NCBI GenBank assembly: GCA_036417435.1
Contig: CM070917.1
Coordinates: 62,265,436-62,329,435, forward strand
DNA: 64,000 nt
Reading direction: 5' to 3'
DNA from: Inia geoffrensis
Taxonomy: Eukaryota; Chordata; Mammalia; Artiodactyla; Iniidae
Part shown: positions 55,141-64,000 of the stretch, in pieces
Numbering within the stretch: position 1 is the first letter of the stretch
Layout: the number at the start of each line of letters is the position of its first letter
Made by a program: the position numbers and the translations under genes
The notes under the pieces: model-generated
The model's input: only the letters and a program-made list of their open reading frames with translations
What the model was told of the DNA's origin: nothing
The model's database searches: none

Positions 55141-58111
55141 GTCAGTGCCTTGCTGAGAGGGACCCTCTTAACCTGTCACTTAATGTGGAAACAAAATGTG
55201 CTTTGGAATTGCACATGAATTTTTGATGTTCTTCCGGCAGAAAGTATAAAGAAATCCATGCATTTTCCAAATACAAGTAATTTTTTTGCATTCCTTTGAT
55301 CTCCCTCCAAGGGAAGAGAGTGTGATGATAGCCCCAGGCCATAGGAATAAGGAACAGGGAAATTGCTGTGTGAATCTTTTGTTGCTCATGGAACAATCTT
55401 AACTTTTGCTTTTCTACGTGATCAGGTTGGCCGCTCTGCCTGAGAAGCCACCTGCCATCGACTGGGCTTACTACAAGGCCAGTGTGGCAAAGGCTGGCTT
55501 GGTGGATGACTTTGAGAAGAAGGTGAGACTTCAGGCAACTAAACATCTGGTCTTGTAACACGTCCTGCTTGGGGAGCAGGACGGTGGACAATTACACATG
55601 CAGGATGACAGGGAGGAAAGAGGGGTGGAATTAACATCCAGAATCCAAAGGAGGCTCAGGAGAGATGGGTGTGGCCAGAGGTCTTGTGATGATAGATTTA
55701 AATGGTAAATAGGTGCAGAGACTTCAGGGTCTCTTCATTCAGCAGGTTTCTTATCCAAGGAAACAGTATGGCAGAGCCTTAACCTGGGAGCCAGAGGGCT
55801 CTTGAGTTGGATGTTTCTGCCCAACTCTGAGTTCCTTCTTAGCTCCCCACCTGTCTCCTTTCAGAACAAACGTAACATTATTTTTCTATCCTTTTACTGT
55901 ATTCCTCTTTTCTCTGCTGTCTTTTTTAATGTTCCTTGTATCTGTGATCGCTTGCTCACCTATCCTCTTCTGATGTTAAATTTCAATATCCGTAGTTTGT
56001 TTGTTGATTCAACAGTTGCTTATTGAGGGCCCACTCTGTGCCAGGTGCAGTGCTAAGTGCTGGGGCCACAACACTAAGCTGTCTTCTAAGGAGACCATCT
56101 CCTCCATCTCCATTATGCAAACATGACTTACGCCAGTCCACTACGGTTTCTTTTAAAAGAGAAATCAGGGGACTTCCCTGGCGGTCCAGTGGTTCGGACT
56201 TTGTACTTCCACTGCAGGGGGCACAGGTTCAGTCCCTGGTCAGGGAAGTAAGATCCTGCATGCCGTGTGGTGCAGCCAAAAAAAAAATAATAATAAATAA
56301 ATTTTTTAAAAAGATGAAAATCGAAGAGATTTTATATATTTATCATTAGCATTGTTACACTGTAGTAATTAATGCTGAACCATAGTGTAGTGAAACCCAA
56401 AGTAATACATCAGAAAAAAACAATTTTCTAAACCTGTGATCTGGGTAATACAGAGTTGCTACTCAACATCTAATAAAGCTCTTACTTTATTTTGTGAATT
56501 ATAGAACACTACCTTTTTTGGGCTGTGTTGGGTCTCTGCTGCTGGGTGCGGGCTTCCTCTAGTCGCGGCGAGCGGGGGCTACTCTTCATCGCGGTGCGCA
56601 GGCTTCTCATTACGGTGGCTTCTCTTGTTGCAGAGCAAGGGCTCTAGGCGTGCAGGCTTTAGTAGTTTTGGCATGCGGGCTCAGTAGTTGTGGCTCATGG
56701 GCTCTAGAGCGCAGGCTCAGTAGTTGTGGCACACGGGCTTAGTTGCTCCACGGCATATGGGTATCTTTCCGGCCCAGGGATTGAATCCGTGTCTCCTGCA
56801 TTGGCAGGCGGATTCTTAACCACTGCGCCACCAAGGAAGTCCTAGAACACTACTTTTTATAAAGCCATATGTTTTTAGGGAAACTTAGGAGTGACATAGA
56901 ACTGATAAATATGTAAAGTAAATTTTGCTGGATTTTTGTATATAATCATCTCTAGAACTCTGGACATTGAGGATTCATTATGCTGTGGTCAACTCCAAAT
57001 TCTTTCCAATTCCAAATATCTCAGTGAATGAGCCTTGTCTTTTACAAATATATGCCAAGCTGGGCAACATCAATGGATTTTCTAAACATAATGTAAACGT
57101 CTTCTGTTCAATGTTATTTGCGTGCAATAAAATGCAGAATTCTTAACGAAAACAAATCCGAATTTCTTTAGAACTGCAGGGTTCCTTGAGGCTGTCAAGT
57201 GCGGCTCTCTCTATCAGGTGAAGACACTGAAGCTCACTGTAGTGAAGAATCGTCCAGGGTCTCCAGCTAGTTAGTGATGGGGCGGAGAAGAGCCTTGAGC
57301 TTCCATTGGTAGTCTAGTACTCTGTCCACTACGACGCCCTAGGCGCATGCCGGTTTCCTCCCTGAATGGAGAATGTGGTTTTATATGCTCTATTACGATT
57401 AGCAGCTTTGAGCCCTTTTTGGGGGGCTCTTGGTTATATTAACGACGACTCACTGTTTTGTAGTTTAATGCCCTGAAGGTTCCTATGCCGGAGGATAAAT
57501 ATACTGCCCTGGTGGATGCTGAAGAAAAAAAAGATGTAAGTATTTGAGGCTCTTATTTATTTTAAAATTCTCTTAATCCCTGACAGTTCTGTTTCTTCCT
57601 AGTAAGGTTAAGGTGGAGTGACTTTAAAGGATCCATGAAAAGGAATGAACTATTAATAAACGCAATAACATGGATGAACCTCAGAATAATGATGTGAGTG
57701 AAAGAAACCAGCAAAGGAGCACATACTGTATGATTACATTTCTGTAAACAGAATTTCTCCCTTCTCTTAAAAGGTGAAAATTTGTGCTGAGTTTTTGTCT
57801 CTCTCTAAGACCAGGATTGAGGAATACGAGAAAGAGGTAAGGATGAGCCTTGGCCTTTGCCTATATTTCCTCTCTTTCACGGCCACACATCTTTCACCTA
57901 GTGGGAGTAACCTACCTTGGATTCTTTGTTGCATCTCTGCAGCCCTATTTATCTGAACACAGTTCCCATCTTTTTCTAGCTGGAGAAGATGAAGAACATA
58001 ATTCCATTTGATCAGATGACCATTGAGGACTTGAATGAAGTCTTCCCAGACACCAAATTAGATAAGAAGAAGTATCCCTACTGGCCTCACCAACCAATTG
58101 AGCAATTATAA
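55019..58111 (+). CDS. ATP5PD: ATP5PD (ATP5H), mitochondrial ATP synthase peripheral-stalk subunit d (complete, 161 aa)
   Basis: Subunit d belongs to the peripheral stalk that holds the F1 head of mitochondrial ATP synthase still while the rotor turns. It sits on the matrix side with subunits b, F6 and OSCP. The CDS joins 55019-55140, 55426-55522, 57464-57535, 57774-57836 and 57980-58111. All introns are GT-AG and the total is 486 nt (161 aa), as in human. It starts [20 protein letters not shown], continues [20 protein letters not shown] and [20 protein letters not shown], and ends [20 protein letters not shown] then [13 protein letters not shown]. The short start exon is preceded by an in-frame TAG, which supports this ATG. 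It is mostly helical with many Lys/Glu and has no membrane segment. No lesion is seen. The spliced introns show it is the real gene, not one of the processed copies this gene is prone to. Confidence 0.97.
55426..55522 (+). CDS. ATP5PD: ATP5PD exon 3
   Basis: 97 nt encoding [20 protein letters not shown] and [12 protein letters not shown]; donor GTGAGA. Confidence 0.95.
56169..56312 (+). repeat. CHR-type SINE (short form)
   Basis: 'gacttccctggcggtccagt' to a mixed (aat)n tail. The duplication is unclear. Confidence 0.88.
56513..56842 (-). repeat. CHR SINE, long form, reverse
   Basis: Flanked by perfect tagaacactac (56502-56512 and 56843-56853). It lacks most of the poly-T. Confidence 0.92.
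57464..57535 (+). CDS. ATP5PD: ATP5PD exon 4
   Basis: 72 nt encoding [20 protein letters not shown] and EKKD; acceptor 'actgttttgtag', donor GTAAGT. Confidence 0.95.
57625..57750 (+). mobile_element. L1 3' fragment (ATP5PD intron 4)
   Basis: 'ataacatggatgaacctcag' and 'cacatactgtatgattacat' are L1 sense text near the 3' end. Confidence 0.7.
57774..57836 (+). CDS. ATP5PD: ATP5PD exon 5
   Basis: 63 nt encoding [20 protein letters not shown] and E; donor GTAAGG. Upstream in the same intron is an old L1 fragment. Confidence 0.95.
57980..58111 (+). CDS. ATP5PD: ATP5PD exon 6 (terminal)
   Basis: 132 nt from acceptor 'tttttctag' to TAA at 58109-58111, encoding [20 protein letters not shown] to the C-terminus PHQPIEQL. 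Confidence 0.95.
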   Translation: MEKMKNIIPFDQMTIEDLNEVFPDTKLDKKKYPYWPHQPIEQL

Positions 58112-58159
58112 ACTTGAGTCTGGGAGAAAGCTCTGGCCCTTGAATTATAAACTCTGGAC

Positions 58160-58165
58160 ATTAAA
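58160..58165 (+). terminator. ATP5PD: ATTAAA polyadenylation signal of ATP5PD
   Basis: ATTAAA lies 49 bases after the stop codon. The short 3' UTR is as expected for this highly expressed gene. The cleavage site is probably near 58,180. Confidence 0.7.
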
Positions 58166-58749
58166 AATAATTATATAGTGCTGTGCGTGTCTGCTCCTTT
58201 GTGGTTGAGATAGGTAAACTCTGGCGTTACCTCACTGGGAGTGGAGTTCTTGTTAAAATGGAAAGGTATGCCCATAGGTGTGTGCTGTTGCCTAATGGTG
58301 AGGGCCTGTAGGAGCCAGTTACTGAGCCCCCAGGGCTGCTGAAATCTTAACAAGTAACAGTAGGGTCGATGACAGTGTTTTTCACTGGAATATGGTAAAA
58401 AAAGAGGAATCATTATCTACTGATTGCCTTGAACTTTCTCTTTGCTTTCAAACCATTGATTCCTAGGGAGTGCTCCCTTCTACGTGTCCATCAGTAACTC
58501 ACATGCAGATGTAACAGCAGGGCGAGTAGCAGCAGGGATCTGCTTTTCTGTGCTTCAGCTCTTCAGTTTAAATGTGGTATAAAAAGAAATTTTGTCACAA
58601 AGTTAAAACCTGTTATAGCTTTGTATATGAACATAGGAAATTATTTTAATTCCATCGTTTCATTAAAAAAAGATCCTAGTATTGATTGTAGTTAGCAGGA
58701 CTCCTGAGCAATGCCAGGAAATGTAGGTGGTTTAAAGTAAGATGAGGTG

Positions 58750-58950
58750 GTGGGAAAAGTTCTATTGCCCTTGAAGTCAGAGGACCTGGTATGCCTATTG
58801 CTTATGCCTGCCCTTGGCCATTTAGTTACTGGTTCTAGCCTAATCGTTTACCATCTCGGGACTTTCCTTTTCTCATTTACAAACATCACGATTGTAATGA
58901 GAATTAAATGAGATAACCTGGGAAGTTTCTTGGTAAGAAAGTGATCTAAG
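58750..58950 (+). repeat. MIR
   Basis: 'aagtcagaggacctggtatg', 'ttctcatttacaaacatcac' and 'agaattaaatgagataacct'. Confidence 0.65.
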
Positions 58951-59011
58951 CAAAGGCATCTGGCTTGACATGGCTTGATATGGCTTAAATCCTGTAGGAA
59001 AAACCTACCGA

Positions 59012-59307
59012 GGGGCTTCCCTGGTGGTGCAGGGGTTAGGAATCCGCCTGCCAATGCAGGGGACACGGGTTTGAGCCCTGGTCCGGGAAGATCCCACAAT
59101 GCCGCGGAGCAACAAAGTCCGTGCGCTACAACTACTGAGTCTCTGCTCTCGGGCCCACGAGCCATAACCACTGAGCCCGCACGCCTAGAGCCCGTGCTCC
59201 GCAACAAGGGAGGCCACCGCCTGCACACCACAACAAAGAGTAGCCCCCGTTCACCATAACTAGAGAAAGCCCAGGGGCAGCAATGAAGACCAAAAAAAAA
59301 AAAAAAC
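59012..59307 (+). repeat. CHR SINE, long form
   Basis: Flanked by aacctaccgagggg and aacctaccagggg (59002 and 59308). Confidence 0.92.
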
Positions 59308-59324
59308 AACCTACCAGGGGAGGG

Positions 59325-60214
59325 GTAATGTGCACAGGTCAATAATTTTGTGACACTTCTGCCAGAGATTCCAGAATTTACTGGAGAAGATCAACAGTTG
59401 CTGATAACGCTCAAAAAAGTAATGTAGTCTTAAAGGACATAAGCAGAGGAAGCACCTGGGGCACCATCACCCCTAATTTGTAGGGCAGGGGCTAGGCCAA
59501 AGGTAAACTCTAATTGAGGGGCAAGGCATGTTCCACTTAGAGCTGCTTTAGTCGTAACATAATCTGATGTTCAGCAGTAGTTCTGCCAGATGGACTTTAA
59601 TGCACAAAACGAGTACCATTCGCTCCCTCCCCCCAGGCTGTGAATCATTGAACTGGCACCCAGCCATCCAGCTGAAGATACAGGGATTCAGACAAGTGAA
59701 AACATGGGAATCTTAGAAAAAGCCATTGAGTTTGCTTTTCGAGTGTGGTTAGAATGTGTGTTCAAGGGAAGAAGCAATATGAGTCCTATGAAAGTTTTGT
59801 TAACATAAAGGGAGGGGTCCCTAGCACTTGAGGGAGAGCCTTTGGAAGACTCACAGGAAGAAACAACAGTGAAAAACGGACAATGTGCTCTCAGTCCAAG
59901 GCATTTAGGAAGGATTGGGGCACTTTTAACTTTTATATCCCGAATCATTTGAAGTTTTTGCATTGAGCATGCATTGATTTTACATTAAAAATAATCACTA
60001 GTAAAATAGGATTATGCTTTTCAAACCACAAGAGAGAAAAGTACATCCTATATGGCAAAAGTTAAAGAAATCAGCAAAAACATAGGTAGCATAAATACAG
60101 AACCAAACATACTTAGGATGATTATGGATCAGTAAAGACCCCTATTAGAAGACAATAATTCAAACTGGGTCAGCTAAAATCCAACTACAAGCTGTCCATC
60201 CTTTAAAAAAAAAA
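59325..60214. other. intergenic, unassigned
   Basis: No gene or clear repeat in about 0.9 kb. Confidence 0.4.
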
Positions 60215-60328
60215 AGGCAATTCCCTGGTGGTCCAGTGGTTAGGACTCGGTGCTTTCACTGCTGGGCTGGGTTCAGCCCCTGGTGGGGGAACTAAGATCC
60301 CACAAGCAGAGGCGTGGCCAAAGAAAAA
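60215..60328 (+). repeat. CHR-type SINE (short form), diverged
   Basis: 'attccctggtggtccagtgg' to 'agcagaggcgtggccaaaga'. Confidence 0.85.
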
Positions 60329-60546
60329 GTTAAAGAAGGATACATTGGCTATATCAAGGGTTCCAACTCCTTACTCTAAAAACCGGCATTGAAGGAAAAA
60401 AAATATGCATTTATCCTGCTTTAATTTAAACAATGGTATTTCAGGATAAACTAATAGACCTAGTTAATGATAGAAAGTTCTTTACAAACTATGTGGAAAG
60501 AAAGCAACATTGGAAAAAGCGCTATTTTGTAATCCCTAATGAAATA

Positions 60547-60760
60547 CAGTTGACCCTTGAACAATGCAAGTTTGAACTGCATGGGTCCCTTTATATGTGA
60601 ATTTTTTTCAATAAGTACATACTACAGAACTACACCATGCAAGGTGGGTTGAATCCAAGCTTGGTTGAATCTGTGGGTGGGTAGTGCCAACTGTAAACCT
60701 AGATTATTTGACAGAGGAGGGTCAGCAACCCTAATCCGCCGGTTGTTCAAGGGTCAACTG
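60547..60760 (+). mobile_element. Tigger/pogo-type MITE
   Basis: Inverted ends CAGTTGACCCTTGAACAA and TTGTTCAAGGGTCAACTG, flanked by TA on each side (60545-60546 and 60761-60762). 214 bp, too short to encode a transposase. Confidence 0.85.
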
Positions 60761-60762
60761 TA

Positions 60763-61273
60763 GTTTATTCAGGCAAAGATCATTAATGGATGAGACCATT
60801 ATATGAAAGTTTGATGAAGCACTTGACAGTGATCAGGCTGTCACCTCCTGATGCCAAGCCCACATGATGTACCTTCTGACATACTATATTAAATACACAG
60901 CACCATTTGAAAGTATTTTTGCCAAAAAGTTGAACCTGAATTTAAAAATCAAGGCATTAAAAGTAACTTCCAATTTAGAAGAAATATCTGGGATAGAGGA
61001 ACAAGTTAAATGACACCACAAAGAAGATAAATCCAAGATGTGGGACATTTTACAGGGAATCTGACCTTTTGTTTTTCAGCATGTCAATGGCATGGGGGCA
61101 GGAGAGGGGGGAAGGAGGGGCAGCTTTAGATTAAAAAGCGACCCAGCATCCAAATCCTGTGTGTTTGGACCTTATTTGGATCCTGATTTGCACCAATCAA
61201 CTGTAAAAAGATAATTAAGAGATGACTATTGAAGTATGTAGGGATTAAACGATGTGATGTCTGTGATTGCTTT
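60763..61273. other. intergenic, unassigned
   Basis: A/T-rich, no gene or repeat recognised. Confidence 0.4.
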
Positions 61274-61289
61274 AAAATACTTAAGAAAG

Positions 61290-61552
61290 GGCTTCCCTGG
61301 TGGCGCAGTGGTTAAGAATCCGCCTGCCTAAAGCAGGGGACATGGGTTCAAGCCCTGGTCCGGGAAGATCCCACATGCCGCAGAGCAACTAAGCCCGTGC
61401 GCCACGACTACTGAGCCTGTGCCCTAGAGCCTTCGAGCCACAGCTGCTGAAGCCCGCGTGCCTAGAGCCCGTGCTCCGCAACAACAGAAGCCACCGCAGT
61501 GAGAATCAGCGCACAGCAACGAAGACCCAATGCAGCCGTAAATAAACAAAAT
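61290..61552 (+). repeat. CHR SINE, long form (first of two at one target)
   Basis: Left duplication aaaatacttaagaaag at 61274-61289, right copy at 61553-61568. Confidence 0.93.
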
Positions 61553-61568
61553 AAAATACTTAAGAAAG

Positions 61569-61888
61569 AGACTTCCCTGGTGGCGCAGCGGTTAAGAATC
61601 CACCTGCCCATTCAGGGAACATGGGTTCAAAACCTGGTCCGGGAATGATCCCACGTGCCGTGGAGCATCTAAGCCTGTGCGCCACAACTACTGAGCCGAT
61701 GCTCTGGAGCCCGCGAGCCACAAGGACCGAAGCCCGCGTGCCTAGAGCCCATGCTCCACGAGAGAAGCCACCACAATGAGAAGCCTGTGTGTGCAACAAA
61801 GAGTAGCTCCCGGCTCACTGCAACTAGACAAAGCCCGCGCGCAGCAACGAAGACCCAATGCAGCCACAAATAAATAAATGATTTTTAA
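61569..61888 (+). repeat. CHR SINE, long form (second of two at one target)
   Basis: Shares the 61553-61568 copy as its left flank; third copy at 61889-61904. Its sequence differs from the first SINE throughout. Confidence 0.93.
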
Positions 61889-61904
61889 AAAATACTTAAG
61901 AAAA

Positions 61905-62793
61905 AGAAAAGGATAAAAGGGATTAATAGAGTGAATGCAACAAAATCTTGATAACTGATGGATCTAGGTTGGTTCATTTACTATACTCAGTTTCTGGGTA
62001 TGTTTGAAATTTTTCATAAGAATTTTTAAAGCATGGGCAATAATGTAGATTTATAATATTACTCTCTAGAAAAGTAGAATTCGAGACAAAAATATGACAT
62101 GGGTCAAACGCAGCTCTTAAATAATAAAGGAAACCATTCACATGAAAAAAATAATGATTGGAACCTTGATGTACTGAAAAAAATAACATTAAAACCATAT
62201 AAAGCAAAAAAGTTGAAAAGAAATTTCTAGAAACATAACTTTTAAAGATTTTAACATACCTTTCTATTTTTGACATTTGCACGACAAGTGAGACTAGAGC
62301 AAACTATAATAAAGACTCATTTAATAGCTTATATACTAAGTTCTGTGTGATATGAACAGAATAACTGGAAACCGATAATATTAGACTATAAAGAAAGCTT
62401 CAAATTAAAAAAAAAAAAAGAATCTGCCGTATACATCGACTACTCCCAGAGCAAACATTACATAAAACCAACAATTAATAGCCACGGTATAAACTACAAT
62501 AACACAAAACAATACAGAAGTGGAGCCACTTGGAAACTGAAACTCTCTCTCCTAAATCTTGGATCAATGAGAAATTAAATATGTAATTACAGAATGTTTG
62601 GAAGAAAAGATAACATGAACATTTCATATTAAAACAAAGCAAACTGATGGCATTAAATTGTGTCGTATAAAAACATTTCATTACACAGTACATTTTGATT
62701 ACAGAAAAAAATCAGAAGATATAGATAAGAAAAATAGAAAATATTGAAAAAATTAATTGGGTTATAAGTTAATACTCTCATGTGAAGTATCAT
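61905..62793. other. A/T-rich intergenic DNA with old L1 3' text near 61,920-62,040
   Basis: 'ataactgatggatctaggtt' and 'tttgaaatttttcataagaa' resemble old L1 3' ends. The rest is unassigned. Confidence 0.45.
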
Positions 62794-62809
62794 AAAAAGC
62801 TAAAGAATA

Positions 62810-63017
62810 GGGCTTCCCTAGTGGCGCAGTGGTTGAGAGTCCGCCTGCCGATGCAGGGGATACGGGTTCGTGCCCTGGTCTGGGAAGATCCCACATTCCG
62901 CGGAGTGGCTGGGCCCGTGAGCCATGGCCACTGAGCCTGTGCGTCCGGAGCCTGTGCTCCGCAGTGGGAGAGGCCACAGCAGTGAGAGGCCCACGTACCG
63001 CAAAAAAAAAAAAAAAA
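62810..63017 (+). repeat. cetacean-type CHR SINE
   Basis: Flanked by perfect aaaaagctaaagaata (62794-62809 and 63018-63033). Clean A tail; a young copy. Confidence 0.93.
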
Positions 63018-63094
63018 AAAAAGCTAAAGAATAATTAGATCAATGGAAAAGAACAGAATGTTCAGGAAAAGTCCATACCGTATTAGGATTAAGT

Positions 63095-63250
63095 ACAGTT
63101 TACCCCTGTACAACCAGTGTTTGAATTGCAGCTCACTTTCACGCAGAGTTTTTGAACTGTAAACACTACAGGACTACATGATCCGGGTTGCTTGAAGCTG
63201 AAGCTCGGCGCCCCTAACACCCCCCCACCCCGCCTGTGTTATTCAAGGTA
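63095..63250 (+). mobile_element. Tigger-type MITE, diverged
   Basis: 'cagtttacccctgtacaacc' start and 'gttattcaagg' end, with the internal 'ggcgcccctaacaccccc' phrase of this family. Confidence 0.6.
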
Positions 63251-63526
63251 TATGCATATAAGTATTTACTAAATAATCTAAGTAGCATTTGGAATCATTG
63301 AGGAAAGGCACTGATCTAAGTGTTTAAATATTTGTAAAACAGGAACAGATCCTTACTTGACACTTAAAAATAAATTCCAGTTACAGATGTAAATGTTAAA
63401 AAAAAAAAACCCACAAGAAACAACAGGAAAAATTGTAGGTGAATATTTATATAAGCTTCAGGTGAGAGAATTTTTCAAACACCAAAGCAGAAACCAGAAA
63501 CTACAATGAAAAAATTGGATAGATTT

Positions 63527-63551
63527 GGGTGGGGCGGGGCGGGGAGTGGGG
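63527..63551 (+). repeat. G-rich tract with G-quadruplex potential
   Basis: Four to five G3-G4 runs separated by single bases. Confidence 0.6.
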
Positions 63552-63870
63552 ATCAGGCACTTGGGGATCCTGCAAGCATCTTCAACTTGAGATAATCAGC
63601 CCTGAATTCATCCCTTCCCCATCTGTCTTGGGGGGGTGGCACCACTGTCCCCCCAAATCCTGGGCACCATCTTGGGCTCCTTGTCTCCCTCATCCCACAG
63701 CAGTTAGGAACCAGATCCACAGATTCCATTTCCTGAACATCTGTTTTACTTCCCTCCTCTGGGTGTCCCTGCTATTGCCTCCATTCATGGTTTGCTTATT
63801 TCTTCCCTGAACCATACATCTTTCCCTAAGGGGTCTCTCTGCCTGCACCCTCACCTGCCTCTAATTCATT

Positions 63871-63913
63871 TTTTAAAAATATTTATTGGAGTGTAGTTGC
63901 TTTACAAGGTTGT
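63871..63913 (-). mobile_element. 43-bp 5'-truncated L1-type tail with target duplication
   Basis: 'tttattggagtgtagttgct' between ctctaattcatt copies (63859-63870 and 63914-63925). Confidence 0.65.
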
Positions 63914-63929
63914 CTCTAATTCATTGTTT

Positions 63930-64000
63930 TAAAAATAATATATTTATTTTATTTATTTATTTTTGGCTGCGTTGGGTCTTCATTGCTGCACGCGGGCTTT
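63930..64000 (-). repeat. CHR SINE, long form, cut by the window end
   Basis: (TTTA)n then 'ggctgcgttgggtcttcatt' and 'gctgcacgcgggcttt' up to the last base. Confidence 0.9.

Larger units (their letters stand above)
55523..57463. other. ATP5PD intron 3, repeat-rich
   Basis: Holds an L2 3' piece (-) at 56008-56090, SINEs at 56169-56312 (+) and 56513-56842 (-), and a MIR (-) at about 57195-57350. Confidence 0.65.

Noticed and set aside
58180..64000. Expected next gene MRPL58 (ICT1) to the right of ATP5PD
   Set aside because: No exon of it is recognisable here. In human it lies further away, so it is probably beyond the window.

Overview
This is nuclear DNA from a mammal, almost certainly a cetacean. 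About fifty retroposons are visible, and most belong to the tRNA-derived CHR SINE group of whales, dolphins, hippos and ruminants. One subfamily (head 'ggcttccctggtggcgcagt', then 'gttgagagtccgcctgccga') is the young, nearly unmutated type typical of whales and dolphins. Ancient mammalian repeats (MIR, L2, old L1 3' ends, Tigger-type elements) lie beneath them. There is no bacterial, viral or CRISPR content.

The gene order identifies the locus as the region orthologous to human 17q25.1, read in reverse. SLC16A5 (monocarboxylate transporter 6) is on the minus strand at about 1-9.5 kb and its 3' part lies off the left edge. A broken TRIM gene, best matched by position and domains to TRIM80 (a pseudogene, TRIM80P, in human), is on the minus strand at 24.5-29.8 kb. 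KCTD2 is complete on the minus strand at about 38.1-53.1 kb, and ATP5PD (ATP5H) is complete on the plus strand at about 53.4-58.2 kb. KCTD2 and ATP5PD are head to head and share one CpG-rich promoter. The coding exons of KCTD2 (6 exons, 792 nt, 263 aa) and ATP5PD (5 coding exons, 486 nt, 161 aa) join in phase at GT-AG boundaries, and both totals equal the known human lengths.

Region by region: 0.6-2.0 kb is a large L2 LINE; 2.2-5.2 kb holds the first two coding exons of SLC16A5; 9.15-9.56 kb is a CpG island, its likely promoter; 9.6-24.5 kb is repeat-rich intergenic DNA with L1, L2, LTR-like and SINE copies and a processed retrocopy of an unidentified transcript; 24.5-29.8 kb is the TRIM80 pseudogene; 30-38 kb is intergenic and dominated by an antisense L1 carrying nested insertions; 38.1-53.1 kb is KCTD2; 53.4-58.2 kb is ATP5PD; 58.2-64 kb is intergenic SINE, Tigger and L1 debris.

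The genes do not form a pathway. SLC16A5 is a plasma-membrane transporter, KCTD2 is a cullin-3 ubiquitin-ligase adaptor and ATP5PD is a structural subunit of mitochondrial ATP synthase. The most notable points are the many disabling lesions in TRIM80, the retrocopy with a perfect 18-bp target duplication, two SINEs inserted one after the other at the same target, and a diverged 63-bp triplication of unknown origin. I found no undescribed biological system. All coordinates were read by eye, and family names come from recognition, not from a search.
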